Shown here: one piece after another, positions 1-5,936 of the stretch
Layout: every line of letters begins with the position of its first letter
Position numbering within the stretch: position 1 is the stretch's first letter
Assembly: GCA_028816945.1 (NCBI GenBank)
Contig: JAPPQG010000062.1
Location: 1 to 7,879 of the forward strand
Length of the DNA stretch: 7,879 nt
Direction of reading: 5' to 3'
From: Alphaproteobacteria bacterium
GTDB taxonomy: Bacteria > Pseudomonadota > Alphaproteobacteria > RS24
Program-made: the position numbers and the translations under genes
Notes under the pieces: generated by a model
The model's database searches: none
Seen by the model: the letters and a program-made list of their open reading frames with translations, nothing else
Told to the model about the DNA's origin: nothing

Positions 1-4
1 AGTT

Positions 5-481
5 ATGGCGTCACTCAATGAGGAAGACCGCAAACAGCAGCAAGCAGAAAACATAACACAAGATAAAGCAGATATAGATTCCACCGCGCCCCTATCGGCA
101 ACAGAACACATGGCAGGGCGCGATGATGATAGCGACTTAATCGATGAATTGCGTATTCCACGACAGGGGGAAGCAGATGATATGCAAACACATGATATAG
201 AAGACATAAACAATAGGGAAGATATGGCAGTTAAAACAAAAACAGCGCAAAATAGACCTGATAAAATTGTCAAATTTTTAGGCCGTAAGAGGCGCGGGAA
301 TGACGAAAAAACAAAAACTACACCAACGCATGATATAAACGACTTGTCTGCCAATCGCGATGAGCTGATAGAGATTGAACGCAAATTATTAGCCTTGCGG
401 GAATTGCACGATGCGGGCTTGATTGCAACTGAAATTTATTTGCTAAAAAGCCGCGAATTTGCTAAAAAATCAAAGCGATAG
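5..481 (+). CDS. Acidic, probably disordered protein with C-terminal SHOCT-like motif; function unknown
   Basis: I do not recognise this protein as a named pilus component. Residues 1-115 are rich in Asp, Glu, Gln, Lys and Thr, with few hydrophobics, and look disordered; a basic patch (FLGRKRRG) lies at 91-98. Residues about 121-155 form an amphipathic helical hairpin containing LRELHDAGLIATEIYLLKSREF-type spacing (split here: LRELHDAGLI at 131-140, then KSREF at 148-152), which matches the short C-terminal SHOCT family (leucine-rich helix, D-A-G-L-I turn, second helix ending E-F-xx-K). SHOCT motifs are found at the ends of many bacterial proteins and are thought to mediate oligomerisation or binding. 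No signal peptide or membrane segment is visible, so it is probably cytoplasmic. It ends 19 bp before the first pseudopilin on the same strand, suggesting one operon. The frame is open to the window edge, so the true start could lie upstream. Confidence 0.7.
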   Translation: MASLNEEDRKQQQAENITQDKADIDSTAPLSATEHMAGRDDDSDLIDELRIPRQGEADDMQTHDIEDINNREDMAVKTKTAQNRPDKIVKFLGRKRRGNDEKTKTTPTHDINDLSANRDELIEIERKLLALRELHDAGLIATEIYLLKSREFAKKSKR

Positions 482-500
482 GTGATATGCGTTTAATGTA

Positions 501-1151
501 ATGATGATGCGTTTTGTGATGTTTTTTGATAGGGTTTTTACAGCTAGGCTTTCTTTCAAACATGGTTTTGGGCTGATTGAATTGCTCACCATGATTGCCC
601 TATTGGGGGTGATAAGCGTTGCCCTTTATGCGCTTATGAATAATATGAACGCACAAAGTGAGCGCTTGCGTTTGGCCGCCCATTTGACAGATATGACAGA
701 ACAAGCGCACCATTTCTTGCATATTGCCGCCCAGCGTGCAGGCTATTATAGGGCAGGCCAGCCCGCCATAACACGCAGCCAAGCCGTCCGCATACCAGCC
801 ATCGACCATATTCAATTTTGTGGGGAAAATCCCGCAGGACAACTTATATTAACGGAATTCAGACTCTCCCCCCGCCCAGAAAATATTTTCGTCCAACATA
901 TAGGCAGTTTGCAACAACGCATAAGCAGGACAAATTGTGTTGTTGATACACAAGAAAATTGGGAAGTTTTGACAGATAATGTTTTTTCAGCCATTGAATT
1001 TCGTATGGCAAGCACAATACCCCCCACCCCGCCAAGTGCTATGTTAGATGTCAAATTGAAATTGCGCCAAATAATCCCCGGCACAGATGAGGCGGTGGAA
1101 TTGACAAGGCGTTATTTGTTAAGCCTCTATGCACTGATTGGGCTAAATTAA
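501..1151 (+). CDS. Minor pseudopilin, PilW/MshO-like
   Basis: This is a type IV prepilin-like protein, expected in the inner membrane before assembly and probably part of the pilus tip or priming complex. The leader ends K-H-G, with predicted peptidase cleavage between G22 and F23. The mature start FGLIELL keeps Glu at +5 and is followed by a hydrophobic helix to about residue 47. AAQRAGYY (76-83) and the late LTDNVFSAIEF (157-167) resemble the conserved AGY and 'nV' segments of PilW/MshO proteins. Cys107 and Cys146 could form a disulfide. Length (216 aa) is somewhat short for PilW. Three consecutive ATGs (501, 504, 507) and M7 are possible starts; the only purine-rich stretch (GATAGGTGAT, 477-486) overlaps the previous stop and is rather far away, so the exact start is uncertain. 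The stop overlaps the next start (TAATG), implying translational coupling. Confidence 0.85.
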   Translation: MMMRFVMFFDRVFTARLSFKHGFGLIELLTMIALLGVISVALYALMNNMNAQSERLRLAAHLTDMTEQAHHFLHIAAQRAGYYRAGQPAITRSQAVRIPAIDHIQFCGENPAGQLILTEFRLSPRPENIFVQHIGSLQQRISRTNCVVDTQENWEVLTDNVFSAIEFRMASTIPPTPPSAMLDVKLKLRQIIPGTDEAVELTRRYLLSLYALIGLN

Positions 1152-1723
1152 TGAATAAGACTCTATATCAAAACAAAATGAGCCATAATAGGCGAATAGC
1201 TAATAAGCAAGAGCAGGGCTTTGCGATTTATCTTATGCTCGGCTTTATTCTGCTTATCACATTTAGCCTAACCAGTATCGGCAATCTCATTATAAGGCAC
1301 GGCCAGCAGCAATTTAATGCTTTGATACAGGCGCAAAATTTCCTCCAAGCCCATCAATCTTTGCAAATTGGCCTCGTGCGCCTGAAAGAGCAGGCGGCCT
1401 ATTTGGCCCTTGATGAGGCAAATTATGTTCTCAATAATGGGGCAACAGATGCGCAAATGGCCGCCGACCGTGCCGCTTGTTTGCGCGGGCGCAGTGCTTT
1501 TGCAACAAATAATGCCGATAGTTTTCGTGCCAGCCTGCCGCGCCAACAAGACGGTATCCGTAGCCGTTATTTTATCCGTGATATTTCAGGCACAAGCCTA
1601 CCGCGCCAATTTGCAATATATGGCTGTGCTTTGCGCGACGGCATAGCCCGCGTAACACATGGCATATGGCAATTTGACCTTGCAACACAAAGTTTTATTC
1701 TGCAACGCATAGAGGGATTTTAA
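1151..1723 (+). CDS. Minor pseudopilin lacking Glu+5, PilX/MshP/GspK-like
   Basis: A prepilin-type N-terminus is visible: a basic leader ending K-Q-E-Q-G, cleavage expected between G23 and F24, then a hydrophobic segment (FAIYLMLGFILLITFSL, 24-40). Position +5 of the mature protein is Leu28 instead of the near-universal Glu. This is the known hallmark of GspK-like tip pseudopilins and is also common in PilX/MshP proteins; Glu+5 normally neutralises the N-terminus of the subunit above, so a protein without it can sit at the top of the fibre. The rest (190 aa total) is a polar globular region with Cys110 and Cys159 that may pair. It overlaps the upstream PilW-like gene by one base, so the two are probably made as partners. 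No similar family could be named from the C-terminal half; assignment rests on the N-terminus, size and gene order (MshO-then-MshP order in MSHA loci). Confidence 0.8.
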   Translation: MNKTLYQNKMSHNRRIANKQEQGFAIYLMLGFILLITFSLTSIGNLIIRHGQQQFNALIQAQNFLQAHQSLQIGLVRLKEQAAYLALDEANYVLNNGATDAQMAADRAACLRGRSAFATNNADSFRASLPRQQDGIRSRYFIRDISGTSLPRQFAIYGCALRDGIARVTHGIWQFDLATQSFILQRIEGF

Positions 1724-1750
1724 GGCATGGTTTTAATAAAGGGTTTTGAT
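1724..1750. other. Convergent intergenic junction
   Basis: These 27 bases separate the ends of the two convergent pseudopilin genes. The stretch is AT-rich with T runs (GGTTTTAATAAAGGGTTTTG), but I find no GC-rich stem followed by a T tract, so no intrinsic terminator is supported. A 6-bp inverted repeat (CAATTT at 1755-1760 and AAATTG at 1767-1772, 6-base loop) lies just inside the minus-strand gene and is too weak to call. Confidence 0.4.
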
Positions 1751-2386
1751 TTACCAATTTGTAAATAAATTGCGCGCCTGTGTAATAGTCGTCCCATTCG
1801 TGTCTGTCAAAGTAAGGCTTACTCTCATTTCAGCAAAGCTTAGCCCTGCCCCATTTGTCGCCAATGCATGCAAAGGACAAGTCGTGCCATAGTCAATGCG
1901 TTTATAAGCCCCTTCATCTACTGCATTTTGCACGACACAATGAATATCTTGCCCCGCAAGCAAAAATATATCGCCTGCATTTGGCAATCCCGTCCCGCCT
2001 ACAATATGAAGACGGCCTGCCTCAGGGGCAGATAAAATCCGATAATCGGAAAAACCGCTTATATCGGTAATGGTTAAGGCCGCATCTTGTAATTGCAAAC
2101 CATTATCGACAAGCAATTCCGCCCAATTTGCCGCAGTCAAACCTGCTAATGCGGTATAATTTTGCCCAGACGCATAACGCATGCCTATATCATCAAGCAT
2201 GCTTTGGGCGACCAACATCAATTTACGCTCTATGGTATTTTGGCTAAATAAAGCATTATTAGCCGCCATTAAGCCGACTGTGCCAATGACAGCAAGTGAC
2301 ATTAAAGTAAGGGCAATCATCATTTCCACAAGTGATATGCCTGTTTCAGATTGAGGGGCAAAAGGGCGGGACGGCTTGCAGGGCAT
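1751..2386 (-). CDS. Minor pseudopilin, PilV/MshD-like
   Basis: Type IV prepilin-like protein of 211 aa. The leader of 16 residues ends E-T-G; cleavage is expected between G16 and I17, giving a mature ISLVEMMIALTLMSLAVIG start with Glu21 at +5. Ile at +1 instead of Phe is tolerated by prepilin peptidases. The SLVEMMIALTLMSLAVIG segment is typical of PilV/MshD/GspI-type minor pilins. A C-terminal pair, Cys150 and Cys170, could form the usual pilin D-loop disulfide. It follows the secretin by 22 bp on the same strand and is probably co-transcribed. The start is fixed between an in-frame TAA (2390-2392) and ATG 2384-2386; no Shine-Dalgarno is visible, so translation may depend on coupling to the secretin gene. 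It points toward the other two pseudopilins, so the likely minor-pilin set is split over two strands. Confidence 0.85.
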   Translation of the reverse strand: MPCKPSRPFAPQSETGISLVEMMIALTLMSLAVIGTVGLMAANNALFSQNTIERKLMLVAQSMLDDIGMRYASGQNYTALAGLTAANWAELLVDNGLQLQDAALTITDISGFSDYRILSAPEAGRLHIVGGTGLPNAGDIFLLAGQDIHCVVQNAVDEGAYKRIDYGTTCPLHALATNGAGLSFAEMRVSLTLTDTNGTTITQARNLFTNW

Positions 2387-2408
2387 TGATTACATTAAGC
2401 TTATGCGA

Positions 2409-5396
2409 TTATTGCACGGCATTAGCAGGTGCAAGACCTGTGCGCGGGGTGATAACTGTTGGGGCAAGGAAAATAACCATTTCATCTGACAAAAGCTGGT
2501 CGTCCGCCGTGCCACCTAATAAAGTGCCAAGTACAGGCACAGATGATAGGCCGGGTAAGGAGGTGCGGTCTTTTTTATTTGTCTCTTTATACAGACCCGC
2601 AAGCACAATAATATCGCCCGGCGCGGCATTCAAAGTTGTTGTAATAGAATTAGCAAGTTTTGGGCTGGTCACTGAATCGCCTAAAAAATTTTCATCTGTA
2701 AAAGCAATATCTAATTCTACATGGTCATTGAGTTTATAGATAGTTGGTGTCACTTTTAATTCTAATGTTACTTTTATTTCCTCCAAATCATCGACTTCTG
2801 TCGTGGTGGTTTGTGTCTCATTGAGGGGCGTATTGACCGTGCTGCGCCTTTCCCGATAGCGGGTGGTTGTCCTGCTAATACTTGCCTCTTCGCCATCTTT
2901 GGCTAAAATTGTCGGGCTAGAAATGGCACGGCCTATACTATTGCTTTCCATAAAGTCAATCACTGAACGCAAACTGCCAACTGAATTCTTATTAGCCGGC
3001 TGGCCGCCCCGCGCTCTTTGGGTTGGGCTTGTGACGGTGATTTTATTATCAAGCATTTTGCGCACAACATTTGTCGCAAATCCAATATCTATCCCTTTTG
3101 GCAAATAATCAGCCAATGTGCTTATACTCACTTCTAATTTGCGTTGCCAATTACGGGTGACATTAACCATAAAGACTTCCACTAAAACCTGTTTTTGTGG
3201 AATATCTAATTCTTCAATAATTTGTTCGGCAAGGTCATTATCCGATTTCAAACCTGTTACAACGAGGGATGTATCATCATGGATTATTTTTTTAAGCGGG
3301 CGGAAATCAGCATCTGTTAAAAATGCCATTGTCTGTTTAGCACTAGGCTCGAGCGGGCTATTTGTTTGGTTGGCTTGTCGTGTCTGTGCTTCACCTGCCC
3401 GCCCATTTGCCCCTTCCTTTTTTTCTGCGCTTTTTTCTGTGCCTGTGCCTGCCCCTGCCCTTGCCCTTTCATCTGCCCCCTCATTTGTTTTTTTATCCCT
3501 CTGTGTGCTTGCCTTTTGGCTATTTCTTGGGGCTTGCACCTGTTCGGCAATTATATTGTCATTTGCTAATATATTTTCAACAGAGTCTATTTCTGCACTT
3601 TCAGCCGTCTCGACAATCGGCACAATATCCATATAAAGATTTTCAAAAAAACTCAACAAAGCCTCTTTCACATATTCTGGCTTTTGGTAGAAAATTTTGA
3701 ACCTATCCGTATAAACAGGCTGTGAGGTTTTTTGCAAACTATCCTGCACAATCATAGGCGCAAAGAAAGGGTCAGACGGCTCAATCTCATTTGCCGCAAT
3801 CTGCTCTATCATGGGTTTTTCTGTCATTTTGTCAGAGGCGTTGGGCGTTTTAGATGATTTATCGCCACCTGCCATTTCAGCTGCTTTATTATCCATATCA
3901 CGCAAAGCGGTTTCATCTTGCGCTCTATCCCCTTGTGCTATATCGCCTTCCATTATCTCCCCTTGCGCTATATCTGTGTTGGCTTGTGCCTTTATCATAG
4001 GTGTGTTCGTTTGTAACAAATTATCTAAATGCGCGCTTGCTTGCGCAACCCTGCCCTCTAAAATCATTAAACAATGCTTTACATTATAAATTTCATTTTC
4101 TAAAACTCTTTTTTCTTCTAAAACAATTTTGCGTTTTTCATTCACCACGCGTTGGTGGGCAAAAGACGCATCTTTAATGGCAATCATAGATTTTGGCGCG
4201 ACTGTGCCTAATTTTTCATCCATAATGGGAATGGTATCAATGCTCTGCATATCGCCATTTTCACTGTTGAATTTTTTTTCATAAAATTCATAAAGTTTGG
4301 CACGGTGATATTCAGCCATTGCAAGTTCTTGGTAAAGTTTGGCAAGTTCATTATGGTTTTTTGCTGCATCAAGGGCTTGTTCTAAATTGGCTGAAAATTC
4401 ATCAATTGTATAAAAGCGGGCAATCCCCATTTCCTTATCATAAGCAAGGGCAATATCGTGATTATCGATAATCGCGTCTAAAATATCTAGCGCATCGACA
4501 CTTTGGACTTCCAAAAAAACCTGTTCTTCGGAATTTTGTACATTTTTAGAAAGCAAAATAGGCAAGTCAATACTTTGCGCCAATGAGCGCAAGGCAACAG
4601 GCAAAATAATGCCGGCAAAATTAACACTCATTTTCTGCTCTTTAATGGTCGATTTTAATTCTGCACTGCGCGCAAGCGAGCGGCCAAGCGATATGCCCGT
4701 GGCGATATCATTACCGATAAAGAAAAAACTCTCCCGCAAATCGACAAATTCATCCGCCTTTGCAAGCGGATTGCGGCCAAAATAAACAAGCCTATCCGCA
4801 TATTTATCATCATTACCGATAAGTGTTTTACCCTTTAAGGTGGTGATATTGGTTTCTAATTCACCGAGCGCATTGAGGAGGATTTTTTCAATTTCAAAAC
4901 GATAGGCTTGCTCCTCTAATTTGCGATTGGCTTCTATTTCTTTGTTAAAATTGGCTAAATCTTGTTGTTTGTGGAGCAGGCTTCGCCTTTTTTTGTCGAG
5001 GCGAAATTGTGCCATTTGCAACGCTTTGCGCGCATTATTGAGTTTGGTTGGGCTAATATTTGCATTATTAGAAGGGGCGGCCATTTCCGCCTCTAACAAC
5101 ATGCTAGCCGTCTCTGCTTCAATATCTTGACCCGCAGGCAAGCGGATTTGCAATGTGCGCCGCCGTTTTGGCAAATATAATTTTGCTATTTTATCTGCCT
5201 TTAAGGCTTGCGCGCGGGTTTCTTCATTGCTTACTTGTTTCGCAATAAGGCGTTTTTGGAAAAGTTTTTTTGCACCCGCCAAACTAATATCGCGTTGGTT
5301 ATCAACGCCACAACCAACAATGAAAACGAAACCCGCAAGCCATAAAAACCTTGCTAGGGGGTAAAATTGTTTGATTGTTCTACACTGACGCAACAC
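2409..5396 (-). CDS. Large secretin lipoprotein, MshL/PilQ-like, with expanded periplasmic region
   Basis: Outer-membrane exit channel of a type IV pilus. Numbering is from TTG 5399 (996 aa; GTG 5396 is codon 2). Signal peptide with lipobox I-V-G-C30 indicates a lipoprotein. Residues about 110-190 are Lys/Gln/Glu/Leu-rich and probably coiled coil; 258-331 match the secretin/TonB short N-terminal (STN) domain; 335-465 are again largely helical; 471-560 are acidic and low complexity. An N1/NolW-like domain starts at 564-595 and resumes at 697-735 (SLVVTGLKS, then LDIPQKQVLVEVFMVNV), interrupted by about 100 polar residues. Residues 737-985 are the secretin barrel, with LPGLSSVPVLGTLLGG (948-963) and DEMVIFLAPTVI (972-983) as the classic signature. 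MshL proteins are about 550 aa and PilQ about 700, so this one is much longer. Only non-ATG starts (TTG 5399, GTG 5396, TTG 5393) lie between the in-frame TAA at 5406-5408 and the signal peptide; GTG 5396 is best spaced from the weak ACGGG. Confidence 0.9.
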   Translation of the reverse strand: MLRQCRTIKQFYPLARFLWLAGFVFIVGCGVDNQRDISLAGAKKLFQKRLIAKQVSNEETRAQALKADKIAKLYLPKRRRTLQIRLPAGQDIEAETASMLLEAEMAAPSNNANISPTKLNNARKALQMAQFRLDKKRRSLLHKQQDLANFNKEIEANRKLEEQAYRFEIEKILLNALGELETNITTLKGKTLIGNDDKYADRLVYFGRNPLAKADEFVDLRESFFFIGNDIATGISLGRSLARSAELKSTIKEQKMSVNFAGIILPVALRSLAQSIDLPILLSKNVQNSEEQVFLEVQSVDALDILDAIIDNHDIALAYDKEMGIARFYTIDEFSANLEQALDAAKNHNELAKLYQELAMAEYHRAKLYEFYEKKFNSENGDMQSIDTIPIMDEKLGTVAPKSMIAIKDASFAHQRVVNEKRKIVLEEKRVLENEIYNVKHCLMILEGRVAQASAHLDNLLQTNTPMIKAQANTDIAQGEIMEGDIAQGDRAQDETALRDMDNKAAEMAGGDKSSKTPNASDKMTEKPMIEQIAANEIEPSDPFFAPMIVQDSLQKTSQPVYTDRFKIFYQKPEYVKEALLSFFENLYMDIVPIVETAESAEIDSVENILANDNIIAEQVQAPRNSQKASTQRDKKTNEGADERARAGAGTGTEKSAEKKEGANGRAGEAQTRQANQTNSPLEPSAKQTMAFLTDADFRPLKKIIHDDTSLVVTGLKSDNDLAEQIIEELDIPQKQVLVEVFMVNVTRNWQRKLEVSISTLADYLPKGIDIGFATNVVRKMLDNKITVTSPTQRARGGQPANKNSVGSLRSVIDFMESNSIGRAISSPTILAKDGEEASISRTTTRYRERRSTVNTPLNETQTTTTEVDDLEEIKVTLELKVTPTIYKLNDHVELDIAFTDENFLGDSVTSPKLANSITTTLNAAPGDIIVLAGLYKETNKKDRTSLPGLSSVPVLGTLLGGTADDQLLSDEMVIFLAPTVITPRTGLAPANAVQ
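3915..3974 (-). repeat. Four 15-bp tandem repeat units inside the secretin gene
   Basis: Four in-frame 15-bp units encode the five-residue repeats DIAQG, EIMEG, DIAQG and DRAQD (secretin residues 476-495). Units 1 and 3 are nearly identical at DNA level (compare 3929-3944 with 3959-3974, one mismatch in 16). The repeat lies in the acidic linker between the second helical region and the N1-like domain. In-frame units of this kind can change number without breaking the gene. Confidence 0.75.
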
Positions 5397-5409
5397 CAAA
5401 CCCGTTTAA

Positions 5410-5829
5410 CTATTTGAGATGGCCAGCATCGGCAATTTTGCTAATGGCTTCGCTCACAACATTTCTAGCAATTTCTGGCATATGTTTATCAACCCATGCT
5501 TGGATAAGGGGTTTTGTTACTTCTGTCACCGCTTCGCGAATTGTGTCGCGCGTTTGGTCTGTATCAAAAATGCTAGAAAAACGGATAAATTCTGCCCTTA
5601 AAGCAAGCGTTGCCTCTTCGGAAATAAGCACATCCAAACCGTCTAAATATTTTTTTATCGTCTCTTCTGGTAAATCATGCGCGGCCTCTTCATTTGATGG
5701 TTGGCCGAAATTATTAGCCTGCTGGCGGCTGCTTACACGCGCCACACGCTCGGCTTCATCAAGCAGGGTTTGAATCGTGTTTTTAATATCTTGTGTTGAT
5801 CTTGCCTCAATTTTATCTGGTTCAGTCAT
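5410..5829 (-). CDS. PopZ-family (DUF2497) polar-organiser-like protein
   Basis: Probable member of the PopZ/DUF2497 family, which in Caulobacter self-assembles into a pole-filling scaffold that recruits chromosome-anchoring and signalling proteins. From ATG 5829 it is 139 aa. The C-terminus, IREAVTEVTKPLIQAWVDKH then MPEIARNVVSEAISKI (97-132), matches the family pattern of a P-L-hydrophobic-x-x-W-hydrophobic-D-x-x-hydrophobic-P helix followed by V-x-x-x-I-x-x-I, the oligomerisation region. The N-terminal STQDIKNTIQTLLDE (11-25) resembles the S-M-E-E-I-L-x-S-I-R-x-I-hydrophobic client-binding helix. The central acidic linker is shorter and less Pro-rich than in Caulobacter PopZ (177 aa). ATG 5829 has a good Shine-Dalgarno (GAGGTG, five bases from it); ATG 5853, eight codons upstream in frame, has none. 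In many alphaproteobacteria this gene sits beside valS; here its stop is 13 nt from the secretin start. Orthology to popZ rather than paralogy is not established. Confidence 0.72.
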   Translation of the reverse strand: MTEPDKIEARSTQDIKNTIQTLLDEAERVARVSSRQQANNFGQPSNEEAAHDLPEETIKKYLDGLDVLISEEATLALRAEFIRFSSIFDTDQTRDTIREAVTEVTKPLIQAWVDKHMPEIARNVVSEAISKIADAGHLK

Positions 5830-5860
5830 GCGCACCTCAATCCTATCTCTCATCTATATT

Positions 5861-5884
5861 CATCATATTATTCATCATATTATT
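5861..5884. repeat. Perfect 12-bp tandem duplication upstream of the PopZ-like gene
   Basis: CATCATATTATT occurs twice head to tail (5861-5872, 5873-5884), with a degenerate third copy at 5851-5860. Read on the minus strand (AATAATATGATG), the units lie between the candidate -10 and the Shine-Dalgarno of the PopZ-like gene, so they would be in the 5' leader or at the transcription start. Confidence 0.7.
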
Positions 5885-5890
5885 TAGTAT

Positions 5891-5919
5891 ATCATAATAT
5901 AATATAGCGATTTTTGTAA
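5891..5919 (-). promoter_or_regulatory. Candidate promoter for popZ-like/secretin/pseudopilin operon
   Basis: On the minus strand TATGAT (5891-5896, five of six to the sigma-70 -10 consensus) is preceded 17 bases upstream by TTACAA (5914-5919, a poor three of six -35 match) in a 50-bp AT-rich stretch. It is the only non-coding gap (107 bp) in the minus-strand run from peptidase to pseudopilin, so an internal promoter here is plausible but unproven. Confidence 0.35.
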
Positions 5920-5936
5920 CTATAAAAGCCCCAAAC

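Noticed and set aside
1755..1772. Small inverted repeat CAATTT/AAATTG as a terminator
   Set aside because: Six AT-rich base pairs with a 6-base loop and no T tract; inside the coding end of the pseudopilin.
2332..2739. 135-codon plus-strand frame across the secretin/pseudopilin junction
   Set aside because: Antisense to the well-supported secretin signature region (VPVLG motif); the protein has no family features.
3317..3550. Minus-strand frame rich in GQ/AQ/KK repeats
   Set aside because: Same strand but a different frame of the secretin repeat tract; explained by hexamer repeats being open in several frames.
3118..3636. 172-codon open frame on the plus strand, Cys/Ser/Pro-rich
   Set aside because: It lies fully antisense to the secretin, covering the low-complexity insert, and mirrors the purine-rich sense strand. 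No recognisable domain.
5375..5773. 132-codon plus-strand frame over the PopZ-like gene
   Set aside because: Antisense shadow; the minus-strand frame has a good ribosome site and family-specific C-terminal motif.
5830..5853. ATG 5853 as start of the PopZ-like gene
   Set aside because: No Shine-Dalgarno before it, while ATG 5829 has GAGGTG at ideal spacing; the extra eight residues do not resemble the family's N-terminus.
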